A program made the position numbers and the translations under genes. DNA of 64,000 nt, taken from NCBI GenBank assembly GCA_900319355.1, contig ONOC01000004.1:1-64000 (forward strand). Reading direction: 5' to 3'. The notes under the pieces were generated by a model, which ran no database searches, was not told the origin of the DNA, and saw only the letters and a program-made list of their open reading frames with translations. Positions 49,967 to 58,564 of the stretch are shown here, piece after piece. Source of the DNA: an uncultured Eubacteriales bacterium (GTDB lineage Bacteria; Bacillota; Clostridia; Lachnospirales; Lachnospiraceae). Each line of letters starts with the position of its first letter. Position 1 is the stretch's first letter.

Positions 49967-51022
49967 ATGAAAAGAAAAATGGCCGCACTGACGGCAGCTG
50001 TTCTGGCGCTGTCGCTGGCTGCATGCGGAACCGGCAGTACCGCATCGCAGACAGGCGGGGCTTCGCAGGAGGCATCATCTTCCGTGGCATCATCGATATC
50101 ACAGTCTGCCGGTTCAGCAGAAGCAGAAAGCCGGACGGAGTCAGCCGGACCGGAAGCGGATTCGGCCGGCACATCTTCTGTGTCTGCCGACGCCGCCGCA
50201 ACGGACAGCGCGGCGGAAACCGGCAGCACGGCCGGAACAGATGACAGTGATTTTTCTCAGGTTCTTGTCGATGATGAGAATATCCATGTCGAGATCAAGG
50301 GCATCGAACACGACAGTCTCTGGGGATATACATGGAAAATGAACCTGAAAAATCACACAGACAAGACACTGATGTACTCCATGGAAAATGTTTCCGTCAA
50401 TGGTGTCATGTCAGATCCCTTCTGGGCAGAAGAGGTTGCGCCGGGAAAAGAAGCAAATTCAGATGTTTCGTGGTCAACCTCTGACTTCGAGGATAACGAC
50501 ATTGAGCAGGTGACCGAAGTATCGTTTACACTTCACGTCTGTGATTCGGAAACTTTTGAGACGGATTATGCAGATCAGGAATTTACGGTGTATCCTCTCG
50601 GAGAAGATGCGGTGCAGAACAATACCCGCGAGACCGGCGAAAATGATTTGACTCTCTTTGAAAATGATCAGTGTGCCATGCGCGTGACCGGTGTGAATCC
50701 TGACGGCGAATGGGGATATACACTGGATGTGACGCTGGTCAATAATACCGACCAGGATGTGTATTTCTCCGTTGAAAACGCATCAATCAACGGTGTCATG
50801 TGTGACCCCTTCTGGGCATCCGAGGTTGCCGCGGGCAAATCCGCCAACGAAGAAATCAGCTGGATGGATAATTCCCTTTCGGAGGCCGGTCTGGATGCAT
50901 CCTCTGTGACAACCATCGATCTGCCGGTCAGAGTGTCTTCCAGCGAGGACTTCTCAGCAGAAGCCATCATAGATCAGACATTCACACTCACACAGGAACA
51001 GCTTCAGTCCCTTGGCGGCTGA
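49967..51022 (+). CDS. Lipoprotein with two copies of an unnamed domain
   Basis: The ATG at 49967 follows GGGAGGGAGGCAG. Residues 1-20 form a lipoprotein signal with lipobox LAAC, so Cys20 should be lipidated. About 70 residues of Ser/Ala/Glu-rich linker follow. Two homologous domains of about 110 residues then appear, each marked by WGYTWKMNLKNHTDKTLMYS or its counterpart WGYTLDVTLVNNTDQDVYFS, and by SVNGVMSDPFWAEEV or SINGVMCDPFWASEV. They look like immunoglobulin-like beta sandwiches of the kind that follow extracellular lipoproteins. The 351-residue protein sits next to an HTH-kinase pair. Function is unknown; a surface sensor or ligand of the kinase is only a guess. Confidence 0.8.
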   Translation: MKRKMAALTAAVLALSLAACGTGSTASQTGGASQEASSSVASSISQSAGSAEAESRTESAGPEADSAGTSSVSADAAATDSAAETGSTAGTDDSDFSQVLVDDENIHVEIKGIEHDSLWGYTWKMNLKNHTDKTLMYSMENVSVNGVMSDPFWAEEVAPGKEANSDVSWSTSDFEDNDIEQVTEVSFTLHVCDSETFETDYADQEFTVYPLGEDAVQNNTRETGENDLTLFENDQCAMRVTGVNPDGEWGYTLDVTLVNNTDQDVYFSVENASINGVMCDPFWASEVAAGKSANEEISWMDNSLSEAGLDASSVTTIDLPVRVSSSEDFSAEAIIDQTFTLTQEQLQSLGG

Positions 51023-51029
51023 CCGCTGT

Positions 51030-51467
51030 TCACTCGAGGATTTTTTCATGGAACTCATTCAGGAGTTCCTGCGTATCCTGAACACTCAGATGATTGTTCA
51101 GGGCAAAAATCAGAACAGCATCGCGCCTCCTGCGCACATACAGCGGTGAAAGCTGTCCGCACGCGAGCGCGTGCTGTGTATCTTCAATCGACAAACCGGC
51201 GGCGAGACACAGGAGAATGACCTTGTCCCGTCCCGGTTTTCTTATTCCGCTCATGATCTGATATACGTAGGTGCGCTCAATGCCGCTGCGTGCAATCAGT
51301 TCAGGAAGACTGTATCTCAGTCCTTCGGGAAGAGACAGAAAAAATTCCCGGAAGGTTTCCGACGCCGTATTGCTTTCATCCAGATTTTCCATATATTCGG
51401 ACAGGCCCGATGCTGTGCTGATCTTCCCAAGCGTTTCACTCAGTTCATGTGTCGACTTTCTGTTCAC
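51030..51467 (-). CDS. Helix-turn-helix transcriptional regulator
   Basis: The GTG at 51467 is preferred, preceded by AGGAGAAGAGAA; the longer frame to 51530 lacks a site and encodes a run of Arg/Lys. The 145-residue product has an N-terminal Ser/Thr-rich segment (KSTHELSETLGKISTAS) and a central XRE-type helix-turn-helix (SLPELIARSGIERTYVYQIMSG, with the turn near residues 60-75). A helical tail with a second HTH-like repeat, HLSVQDTQELLNEF, follows. It diverges from a Ser/Thr kinase gene 136 bases away. The N-terminal Ser/Thr residues are candidate phosphorylation sites. Confidence 0.82.
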   Translation of the reverse strand: MNRKSTHELSETLGKISTASGLSEYMENLDESNTASETFREFFLSLPEGLRYSLPELIARSGIERTYVYQIMSGIRKPGRDKVILLCLAAGLSIEDTQHALACGQLSPLYVRRRRDAVLIFALNNHLSVQDTQELLNEFHEKILE

Positions 51468-51603
51468 TTCTCTTCTCCTCTTCCGTTCCTTCTCCCGGTG
51501 GCCTCTGTCTTCAGAAACAAATCTGATCATCCGGTTCCGGTGGTCTTCACCATATCTGAAGGTTATAATAAAAATATCAGTATCATACCAGATGGAGGGT
51601 GCA

Positions 51604-52623
51604 ATGGATTCAGCTATGGCAGATGAGTGCCGCCGATCTTTTTACATTGAATTATATCAGTTCCCGGACAGAAGACAAAGTCTGCTGCTCGATCAGACGA
51701 CAGGAAGAATCTGCCTGAAAAAGGTTCTTCATATATACTGTCTTCCGGTTTTCCGATATCTGCAGGAAAATCCTCACAGGAACATACCCCGCATATACTG
51801 GATGGAAGAAAAAGATCAGCAGCTGACGGTTGTGGAAGAATGGATTCAGGGTGAAACACTTGAGCAGAAAATGGCGGATGACTCCCTGTCAGAAGAACAG
51901 AAAAAGGATGTGATCCTTCAGCTGTGCGATGCGCTGTCATGGCTGCACCATGCCAGCCCGTCCATTATTCACAGAGACCTGAAGCCTTCCAATATTATGC
52001 TGACCGATGACGGGACAGTTAAACTGATCGATTATGACGCGTCGAGAGTTTACCGGAAAGATATGACAAGAGACACGCATCTGCTAGGAACGGACGGATC
52101 CGCGGCCCCTGAGCAGTACGGTTTCAGACAGACGGACGGGCGAACGGATATCTATGCCCTTGGCATTCTGATCCGTCAGCTCTTTCCCGATGACAGGCGA
52201 ATGCAGAAAATAGCCGATCGTGCAGCCAGAATGGATCCTGACGAAAGATATCCTGATGCAGAGGCGCTGAAACGCGCCATAGACGGAGAATCACGGGGCA
52301 TCCCGGGGTTCCGCTCCCGGAACCCATGGAAAATGCTGACAGCCCTGATCGGATACGGTCTCATTTTCTATTTTTCGCTGACACTTCAGATCAGCAATGT
52401 CAGAAACACAGCGGAACTCTGGGTATACCGGTTCTCGGTGCTTGCCTCAGCGCTCTGCCTTGTTCTGCTTTTCACAGACAGACAGGCAGCGTCCGCACTG
52501 ATGCCTCCGATCCGCAGCCGGAAAGCGGCCGTCCGCCTTGCCGGTTATATTGCGGCAGCCGCCATTACGATCGTGGGCTGGATTTTTCTCGCCGTCATCA
52601 TTGGCGAAATCATCGCCGGATAG
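51604..52623 (+). CDS. Membrane-anchored Ser/Thr protein kinase
   Basis: The ATG at 51604 follows GGAGGGTGC. The 339-residue protein has a short kinase N-lobe without a recognisable Gly-rich loop; the ATP-binding Lys is probably Lys39 or Lys40. The catalytic loop HRDLKPSN (residues 123-130) is intact. The DFG motif reads DYD (143-145), and APE and DIYALG are present. Residues about 240-339 contain three or four hydrophobic segments, so the kinase domain should face the cytoplasm with no large external sensor. This type of compact kinase occurs in clostridia next to HTH regulators, as here. The missing loop suggests low or unusual ATP binding. Confidence 0.85.
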   Translation: MDSAMADECRRSFYIELYQFPDRRQSLLLDQTTGRICLKKVLHIYCLPVFRYLQENPHRNIPRIYWMEEKDQQLTVVEEWIQGETLEQKMADDSLSEEQKKDVILQLCDALSWLHHASPSIIHRDLKPSNIMLTDDGTVKLIDYDASRVYRKDMTRDTHLLGTDGSAAPEQYGFRQTDGRTDIYALGILIRQLFPDDRRMQKIADRAARMDPDERYPDAEALKRAIDGESRGIPGFRSRNPWKMLTALIGYGLIFYFSLTLQISNVRNTAELWVYRFSVLASALCLVLLFTDRQAASALMPPIRSRKAAVRLAGYIAAAAITIVGWIFLAVIIGEIIAG

Positions 52624-52779
52624 AACGGGAAGAAAAGAGTTCGGAATCTGCTATTCAGGATGTGAATAGATCTATGCAATATTGATTCTGTATTTCCTGT
52701 CCGATCTCCAATATAATTCAGTTCATAGAAAGCGTCAGGTTCATCGGCCTGACCACATGTCAAAGGAGGAATACCCATT

Positions 52780-53160
52780 ATGGAACAGGCTTTCGTTACA
52801 CTTAACAACGGAATAAAGATGCCTCAGTTCGGCATCGGAACATATCTGCTCACACCGGAAGAAGCAGAGAAATCCACACTGGCAGCGCTTCAGGAGAAAG
52901 TGTTCGCGGATCTTGCCGCGAAGTATCACAAGACACCGGCGCAGATCATCCTCCGCTGGCATATCCAGATGGGATTCATCGTGATCCCGGGATCGAAGAA
53001 TCCGGATCATGTCAGAGAGAACTTCAACATCTTCGATTTTGCTCTTACAGATGATGAAATGGGTGAAATCGCGAAGCTCAATAAAAACGTCCGCTACTAT
53101 AACAGAACGGATGAGCAGCTTGTGCAGTTTGCTGCATTCAAGCCTCATTACGAAGACTGA
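52780..53160 (+). pseudogene. Aldo/keto reductase with a large in-frame internal deletion
   Basis: Residues 1-37 match the start of an aldo/keto reductase (LNNGIKMPQFGIGTYLLTPEEAE). After ALQEK the protein jumps to the C-terminal cofactor part (FADLAAKYHKTPAQIILRWHIQMGFIVIPGSK, motif IPGSKNPDHVRENFNIFDF). About 150 residues, including the catalytic Asp, Tyr, Lys and His, are missing, although the frame stays open to 126 residues. CAAAGGAGG before the ATG at 52780 is intact, so a short inactive protein may still be made. Confidence 0.82.
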
Positions 53161-53174
53161 GACGAAAGGTCAGC

Positions 53175-53333
53175 ATCCAGACTCCGGGCCGCATACAAAC
53201 TGTTTCCGGTGCCTTCGACACCCTTTCCCACTGCATGGAAGATGTCAATGACTTGTTTAACTCTGAAGAGCTTGAAAGCAATTTCAGCGGAGAATCCGGA
53301 ACAAAAGGATTCAATACCGGCAGTGAAGCATGA
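53175..53333 (+). pseudogene. Remnant of an iron-containing alcohol dehydrogenase
   Basis: Immediately after the reductase remnant, an open frame encodes RIQTVSGAFDTLSHCMED, which resembles the iron-binding helix of iron-dependent (butanol-type) dehydrogenases. The sequence then continues as an unrelated acidic, Gly/Ser-rich stretch to the stop at 53331-53333. The frame has no start codon or ribosome site. It seems to be a short leftover joined to something else by deletion. Confidence 0.5.
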
Positions 53334-53381
53334 TTTTCGGTTGTTTTTCGTTATTAATTTTTTGTACAACGGGCATAAAGA

Positions 53382-53419
53382 AAGCCCGGAAACGACTTAT
53401 TTAAGCCATTTCCGAGCTT
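53382..53419 (-). terminator. Hairpin downstream of tRNA-Pro
   Basis: On the minus strand AAGCTCGGAAATGGCTT and AAGTCGTTTCCGGGCTT pair over 17 positions, with a few G-U pairs and a 4-base loop. It lies 17 bases beyond the tRNA 3' end. The T-rich stretch after it is short, so it is a likely but not perfect terminator. Confidence 0.5.
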
Positions 53420-53435
53420 CCCGGGCATTAAAAAA

Positions 53436-53509
53436 TCGAGGTGACTGGATTCGAACCAGCGGCCTCCACGTCCCGAACGTGGCGCTCTACCAAACTGAGC
53501 CACACCTCG
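53436..53509 (-). tRNA. tRNA-Pro (anticodon CGG)
   Basis: The cloverleaf is complete: acceptor stem CGAGGTG / CACCTCG with discriminator A, D-arm with GGCTCAGTTTGGTAGAGC, anticodon stem CCACG / CGTGG around TTCGGGA, and T-loop TTCGAAT. The CCA end is not encoded; the gene is followed by TTTTT. The anticodon CGG reads CCG proline codons. Confidence 0.96.
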
Positions 53510-53742
53510 ATATGCTGTATTCCTTTTTCCAGAACCAGCATACATGATGATATCAAACCGGTACATAAATGTCAACAGAAAATGCGATAAAAATCTGCAG
53601 CCGGTTTACGGTATCTGTTATCTGATGATATAGGCATCGACAATCTGTCCGCATAAAAAGTTATTTTGGTGTTACACTGGAACAACAGAACGTACGTGAA
53701 CAGCGAACCACGAAACCATAAGATCAGCAGCGGAGGAAAATC

Positions 53743-55380
53743 ATGGCGGTAAATCTTCCTGAACAGTTCAGGGCAAGAATGCAGACGATGCTCGGAGAAG
53801 AATATCCTGATTTTGAGGCATGTTTTACCAGGAGACGCTTCCGCGGTCTCAGGGTGAACACCATGAAAATCACCCCCGGAGATTTCGAGACATCTTCCCC
53901 TTTCCATCTGCGCCGTGTCCCCTGGGTCAGCGACGGCTTCTACTACGGGGAGGAAGATTCCCCTGCACAGCATCCGTGGTATGCGTCCGGGCTTTACTAT
54001 CTGCAGGAGCCGAGTGCCATGACACCCGCCTCAAGACTCCCTCTTAAGGAGGGAGACCGGGTGCTCGACCTCTGCGCCGCACCGGGCGGCAAATCGACGG
54101 AGCTGGCAGCGAGGCTGAACGGAAGCGGCCTTCTCGTGTCCAATGACATCAGCGTACCACGGGCGCGGGCGCTTCTCCGCAATCTGGAGCTTTTCGGCGC
54201 CCCCAATATTTTTGTGACCGGTGAAAAGCCGGAAAACCTTGCCGCTGTCTTCCCGGGATTTTTTCAGGCCATCCTGGTGGATGCGCCGTGCTCGGGAGAA
54301 GGTATGTTCCGCAAATCTCAGGACATGTGTGATGCCTGGAGTACGGATAAGGTGGCGCAGTGCGCCGGCATGCAGAAGCAGATACTGAAAAGCGCTCACG
54401 GGATGCTTCAGCCCGGCGGGCATCTGCTTTATTCCACCTGCACTTTCTCACCGGACGAAGATGAGCAGATCATCGCATGGTTCATCCGCGAATATCCGGA
54501 TATGCAGCTGATTCCCGTCACGCCCGGCTATGAAGGTTTCCGGCCGGGACACCCCGAATGGGCCGACGGAAATCCGGAGCTTTCGAAATGCGTCCGGATC
54601 TGGCCTCATATCATGGGAGGGGAAGGACACTTCATGGCGCTGATGGCAAGAGAACCTTCTCTGACCGGCGTCCCGGACCGGAGCGCTTCTTCCGTCATCT
54701 TCTTCAGCCCTGCAGCCGGAGAAACGAGAATCTCTGCAGATGCAGATCAGGTCACGACCGACAGAAAGGCTGACGACCGCAAAAATCAACGCAGCCGCAT
54801 AAGCCGCGGTGATGCCATTGACCGATACGATAAGAGAAGCCGCGGTGATGCCATTGACCGATACGATAAGAGAAGCCGCGGCGGTGCAGAAGACCGCGGT
54901 GGAAAAGCCAGACACAGCATCATAGGAAAACGCGGCGCTGAAGGATCCCGCGGTGATCTGACTTCACAGGAAAAGGAGAAATTACTGGCCGACTTCCTCC
55001 TCGGAACGGAATTCGAGGGAAAATTCATCGATGTGCGCGGTGACCGCGCCTATCTGGCGCAGCGGCTTCCGGCCGATGCGGGTCAGCTGAATTTTCTGAG
55101 GAACGGCCTGTTTATCGGCGAATGGAAAAAGGGAAGATTCGAGCCTTCACAGCAGCTGGCACTGGCATTGCACGACTATCCCCGTAAAGTTGATTTTTCC
55201 TCCGCTGACGAACAGGTCAGCCGGTATCTCCGGGGTGAATCTCTTCAGATGACATCCGGACAGGAGATGGGAAACGGCTGGGTACTCGTCACCGTCGACG
55301 GCCACGGCATCGGCTGGGGACGGCTCAGCGGATCCATCCTCAAGAACAAAATGTCAAGAACCTGGCTTTCCCGCCAGTGA
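53743..55380 (+). CDS. rRNA cytosine-C5 methyltransferase (RsmF/RsmB family)
   Basis: This SAM-dependent enzyme methylates cytosine C5 in ribosomal RNA. The 545-residue product has an N-terminal domain, then motif I LDLCAAPGGKSTELAARL (about residues 109-126). DAPCSGEGMFRKSQD (about 184-198) with the PCS catalytic region and STCTFSPDEDEQIIAW, the second catalytic Cys, follow. After a low-complexity Arg/Asp/Gly region (about 340-410) comes a C-terminal PUA-like domain. The linker carries two exact 36-base repeats. The gene is monocistronic and ends at a bidirectional terminator shared with spoVG. Confidence 0.9.
   Translation: MAVNLPEQFRARMQTMLGEEYPDFEACFTRRRFRGLRVNTMKITPGDFETSSPFHLRRVPWVSDGFYYGEEDSPAQHPWYASGLYYLQEPSAMTPASRLPLKEGDRVLDLCAAPGGKSTELAARLNGSGLLVSNDISVPRARALLRNLELFGAPNIFVTGEKPENLAAVFPGFFQAILVDAPCSGEGMFRKSQDMCDAWSTDKVAQCAGMQKQILKSAHGMLQPGGHLLYSTCTFSPDEDEQIIAWFIREYPDMQLIPVTPGYEGFRPGHPEWADGNPELSKCVRIWPHIMGGEGHFMALMAREPSLTGVPDRSASSVIFFSPAAGETRISADADQVTTDRKADDRKNQRSRISRGDAIDRYDKRSRGDAIDRYDKRSRGGAEDRGGKARHSIIGKRGAEGSRGDLTSQEKEKLLADFLLGTEFEGKFIDVRGDRAYLAQRLPADAGQLNFLRNGLFIGEWKKGRFEPSQQLALALHDYPRKVDFSSADEQVSRYLRGESLQMTSGQEMGNGWVLVTVDGHGIGWGRLSGSILKNKMSRTWLSRQ
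54802..54873 (+). repeat. Two exact 36-base tandem repeats inside the methyltransferase gene
   Basis: The unit at 54802-54837 is repeated without change at 54838-54873 and adds 12 residues (SRGDAIDRYDKR) in frame. It sits in the disordered linker between the catalytic domain and the PUA-like domain. Confidence 0.95.
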
Positions 55381-55411
55381 GTGTTCTGCAGAGACCTGAT
55401 TTTTCACACAT

Positions 55412-55446
55412 AAGAAAAGGCCGCCCTTGCCGGCGGCCTCTTCTTA
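55412..55446. terminator. Bidirectional terminator between the methyltransferase and spoVG
   Basis: GGCCGCC (55419-55425) pairs with GGCGGCC (55432-55438), with AAGA / TCTT flanks, between the convergent genes. T-rich sequence follows on both strands. Confidence 0.78.
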
Positions 55447-55492
55447 TACATATGGTTTTGCTGTAAAGCATATGAAGTGCGGGCCTTCTGAT

Positions 55493-55774
55493 TTACGCCT
55501 CTTCGTTCCCGCCCTCCTCATTTTCGATCTCGGCGTATTTGTCGAGAATCAGCTTCTGGATCGTCTCCCTCGTCTCCGAATTGATCGGATGAGCGATATC
55601 ACGGTACTCACCGTCTGCTGTCTTGCGGCTGGGCATGGCGATGAACAGTCCCTTCTCACCCTCAATGATTTTGATGTCATGAACAACAAATTCATTATCA
55701 AATGTGATGGAAACAACGGCTTTCATCTTGCCTTCTTTTGCTGCCTTGCGAATTCTGATATCTGTGATTTTCAT
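55493..55774 (-). CDS. spoVG: Septation/regulatory RNA-binding protein SpoVG
   Basis: SpoVG is a small nucleic-acid-binding regulator linked to sporulation, septation and virulence in Firmicutes. The ATG at 55774 is used (GGAGAATTGGCA upstream); TTG at 55780 is less likely. The 93-residue product has the family sequence [20 protein letters not shown] and the block [23 protein letters not shown] near residues 45-67. It follows glgD by 32 bases on the same strand, so it may be cotranscribed with the glycogen genes. Confidence 0.94.
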   Translation of the reverse strand: MKITDIRIRKAAKEGKMKAVVSITFDNEFVVHDIKIIEGEKGLFIAMPSRKTADGEYRDIAHPINSETRETIQKLILDKYAEIENEEGGNEEA

Positions 55775-55806
55775 TGCCAATTCTCCTCTCCGCTTCTTCA
55801 GGCGGG

Positions 55807-56922
55807 TCAGATCGCGTATCGCTCATTTTTTTCGATCACGATCTTGATTCTGTCTTCGCCGCAGTAATACGAATTCGCACGAATCGTATCGCGGCTCTCG
55901 ACAATACAGTTTTCAATATGTGTATTGTCGCCAAGATAGACATTGTTCAGGACGATGGAATTCTTAATCACACAATTGTTGCCTACATATACGTCTTTGA
56001 AAAGAATTGAATTTTCGACTTGCCCGTTAATAATACAACCACTAGATATCAAGCTGTTTCTCACAATGTTGCCCGGATTGTACTTAGCCGGCGGAAGGTC
56101 ATCGATCTTCGAATATACCGGGGGATACTGATTGAAGAAGTAATCCCGGACCTCCGGCTTCAGGAAATCCATATTTGTTCTGTAATAGGATTCCACCGTT
56201 GCAATGTTGCTCCAATAGGTATTAATTTTGTATCCGTAAATCCTCTTCAGATTCTTGTAACGGATAAATATATCTTTTACCAGATCATAGCGCCCCTCCT
56301 GCGCGCATCTCTCCAGCATTTCGATCAGCTGTCTGCGGCGGATCACGTAAATGCCGCACGAAATCAGATTCGAGCTGGAAACCATCGGTTTCTCCTCGAA
56401 TTCCTCGATCCGGCAGTCCTCATTCATCCTCAGAACACCGAATCTGCTCGGATCGTCATCATGACATTCCGTGCAGACAATGGTGATGTCTGCCCGCTTC
56501 GCAATGTGATAGGCAAGAACCCTGCCGTAATCAAGCTTATATACGCCGTCGCCGGAAGCAATCACCACATAGGGCTCATGGCTCTCCCTCAGCCATTTGA
56601 GGTTCTGATAAATGGCATCGGCCGTGCCTCTGTACCACCAGCTGTTCGTGGCGGTCACCGTGGGTGTAAATACATACAGGCCGCCCTGCTTTCTTCCGAA
56701 ATCCCACCACTTGGAACTCATGAGGTGTTCATTCAGTGATCTCGCATTGTACTGCGTAAGCACGGCAACCTTCTGAATGTGGGAATTGCTCATGCTTGAC
56801 AGGGCAAAATCAATGCTGCGGTAGCTGCCGGCAATAGGCATCGCAGCGATGGCGCGCTTCTCTGAAAGCTCGCGCATTCTGTTGCTGCTTCCGCCCGCAA
56901 GAATAATGCCTAACACTCTCAT
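55807..56922 (-). CDS. glgD: Glycogen synthesis protein GlgD (ADP-glucose pyrophosphorylase-like)
   Basis: GlgD is the regulatory or partner subunit of ADP-glucose pyrophosphorylase in glycogen synthesis. The 371-residue product begins with the nucleotidyltransferase motif [20 protein letters not shown]. It differs from GlgC at the key catalytic positions, as expected for GlgD, and ends in a left-handed beta-helix domain ([19 protein letters not shown]). Its start overlaps the glgC stop by four bases. Confidence 0.92.
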   Translation of the reverse strand: MRVLGIILAGGSSNRMRELSEKRAIAAMPIAGSYRSIDFALSSMSNSHIQKVAVLTQYNARSLNEHLMSSKWWDFGRKQGGLYVFTPTVTATNSWWYRGTADAIYQNLKWLRESHEPYVVIASGDGVYKLDYGRVLAYHIAKRADITIVCTECHDDDPSRFGVLRMNEDCRIEEFEEKPMVSSSNLISCGIYVIRRRQLIEMLERCAQEGRYDLVKDIFIRYKNLKRIYGYKINTYWSNIATVESYYRTNMDFLKPEVRDYFFNQYPPVYSKIDDLPPAKYNPGNIVRNSLISSGCIINGQVENSILFKDVYVGNNCVIKNSIVLNNVYLGDNTHIENCIVESRDTIRANSYYCGEDRIKIVIEKNERYAI

Positions 56923-58196
56923 ATGTCATCACCGCCTTCCTTCAGGAGTGCTCCGCCGCCCGGCAGAATCCCGTCCTGATAGTCGCCGGCTTCCGTCACG
57001 CCGGACACGACGGTGTTCTTCCCGATCTGAATGCCTTCCGGGATCACCGTTTTCTCTCCGATGGTGGCAATGCCCCACGAATAGATCGCCGGTTTGAGAA
57101 CGTTCGGTGCTTCCTCTCCGACGCCGATCTGCACATGATCCCCGATCTGTGCCTCCTCGGCGATGATGGCCTTGTGAATCTGCGCTCCGGCACCGATATG
57201 AGAATTCCTCATAATAATGGAGTCTCTGACCACAGCACCCTTCTCAATGGTCACACCCGGTCCGATCACACTGCTGTATACCTCGCCGCTGATATCCGCC
57301 CCTTCGCCGATGATGCATCGGTCAACGACACCGGTCGACGCAATATACTGCGGTCGAATGATATCTCCTTTGGTGTAGATCTTCCAGAATTCCTCGTAGA
57401 GATTGAATTCCGGAACGATATCGATCAGCTCCATATTCGCCTGCCAGTAGGATCCCAGCGTTCCGACATCCTTCCAGTAGCCGTTGAATTCATAGGCATA
57501 CAGACGTTTGCCGTTATCCCGGCAGTACGGAAGAATATGCTTGCCGAAGTCACATCCCGGCTGATCCTTCAGTGCCAGCAGCGATTCCTTCAGTGTCTTC
57601 CAGCTGAAGATATAAATACCCATCGACGCCAGATTGCTTCTCGGATGGGCAGGCTTCTCCTCAAACTCGGTAATCCGGCCCTTTCCGTCGGTGATCATGA
57701 CGCCAAAACGGCTCGCCTCCTCGATGGGAACCGGCATGCAGGCTACCGTGATATCGGCGTTGTTCGCCTTGTGGTAGTCAAGCATGACTTCGTAATCCAT
57801 CTTGTAAATATGATCCCCGCCCAGAATCAGGACGTAATCCGGATTATAAGTCTCCATGTACGCCAGGTTCTGATAGATGGCATTCGCCGTACCGGTGTAC
57901 CATTCTGTATCCGTGCTCTTCTCATAGGGCGGGAGAATGGACACGCCGCCGACATTCCGGTCCAGATCCCACGGAATACCGATGCCAATGTGATTATTCA
58001 GTCTCAGAGGCTGATACTGTGTCAGCACACCGACGGTGTCCACACCGGAATTGATACAGTTGCTCAGCGGAAAATCGATGATTCTGTACTTGCCGCCGAA
58101 CTCGACCGCCGGTTTAGCCATTTTCGATGTCAGCACGCCCAGCCGGGAACCCTGTCCTCCGGCCAGGATCATGGCGATCATTTCCTTTTTAATCAA
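56919..58196 (-). CDS. glgC: Glucose-1-phosphate adenylyltransferase GlgC
   Basis: GlgC makes ADP-glucose from ATP and glucose 1-phosphate, the committed step of glycogen synthesis. The 425-residue product has [20 protein letters not shown] at residues 12-31 and [12 protein letters not shown] near 121-132 (catalytic Asp). [10 protein letters not shown] lies near 190, and a C-terminal beta-helix follows ([19 protein letters not shown]). It is the first gene of a glgC-glgD-(spoVG) operon. Confidence 0.95.
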   Translation of the reverse strand: MIKKEMIAMILAGGQGSRLGVLTSKMAKPAVEFGGKYRIIDFPLSNCINSGVDTVGVLTQYQPLRLNNHIGIGIPWDLDRNVGGVSILPPYEKSTDTEWYTGTANAIYQNLAYMETYNPDYVLILGGDHIYKMDYEVMLDYHKANNADITVACMPVPIEEASRFGVMITDGKGRITEFEEKPAHPRSNLASMGIYIFSWKTLKESLLALKDQPGCDFGKHILPYCRDNGKRLYAYEFNGYWKDVGTLGSYWQANMELIDIVPEFNLYEEFWKIYTKGDIIRPQYIASTGVVDRCIIGEGADISGEVYSSVIGPGVTIEKGAVVRDSIIMRNSHIGAGAQIHKAIIAEEAQIGDHVQIGVGEEAPNVLKPAIYSWGIATIGEKTVIPEGIQIGKNTVVSGVTEAGDYQDGILPGGGALLKEGGDDI

Positions 58197-58288
58197 TGTA
58201 GAACCACCTTCTCACCATATTCTTCTGTCGAAATTTTATGCAAACTGTCATGAAGGCGCGGGGCAGCGCCGGTTCTTGTATTTAATTA

Positions 58289-58297
58289 GTATAGCAT
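58289..58297 (-). promoter_or_regulatory. Extended -10 promoter of glgC
   Basis: TGCTATACT on the minus strand (58297-58289) lies about 95 bases ahead of glgC. There is no good -35 box, which fits an extended -10 promoter. Confidence 0.4.
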
Positions 58298-58486
58298 AAG
58301 AGAAAATAATTGGGAACATTTAATTAAAATCCGATAGTTTTTTTCCTGATTTTGTTCTAACCGCACAAAAATCGCCTGCTTTTTTCGTTGATAGTTTCCC
58401 ATGAAGGGAACCGCAGCTCATCCCCTCTTCTGTCAGGAATCCTGACCGGATCGCATCCCGCCGGTCCGTATGGCCTCCTGCCTTGC

Positions 58487-58515
58487 TTGAAATATAAAGG
58501 GGCTCCATGTATAAT
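58487..58515 (+). promoter_or_regulatory. Promoter of the murC operon
   Basis: TTGAAA (58487-58492), a 17-base spacer and TATAAT (58510-58515) form a strong sigma-A promoter 50 bases before murC. The rest of the 58197-58564 gap contains AT-rich sequence but no gene. Confidence 0.82.
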
Positions 58516-58564
58516 TAGCGTTGCGTGAGGCCCGCATAACCGGCCTCGAAAAGGAGCATATTTC

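Noticed and set aside
49967..52623. Phage-defence system
   Set aside because: The kinase and HTH pair next to a lipoprotein resembles signalling more than defence. No nuclease, toxin or abortive-infection domain is visible.
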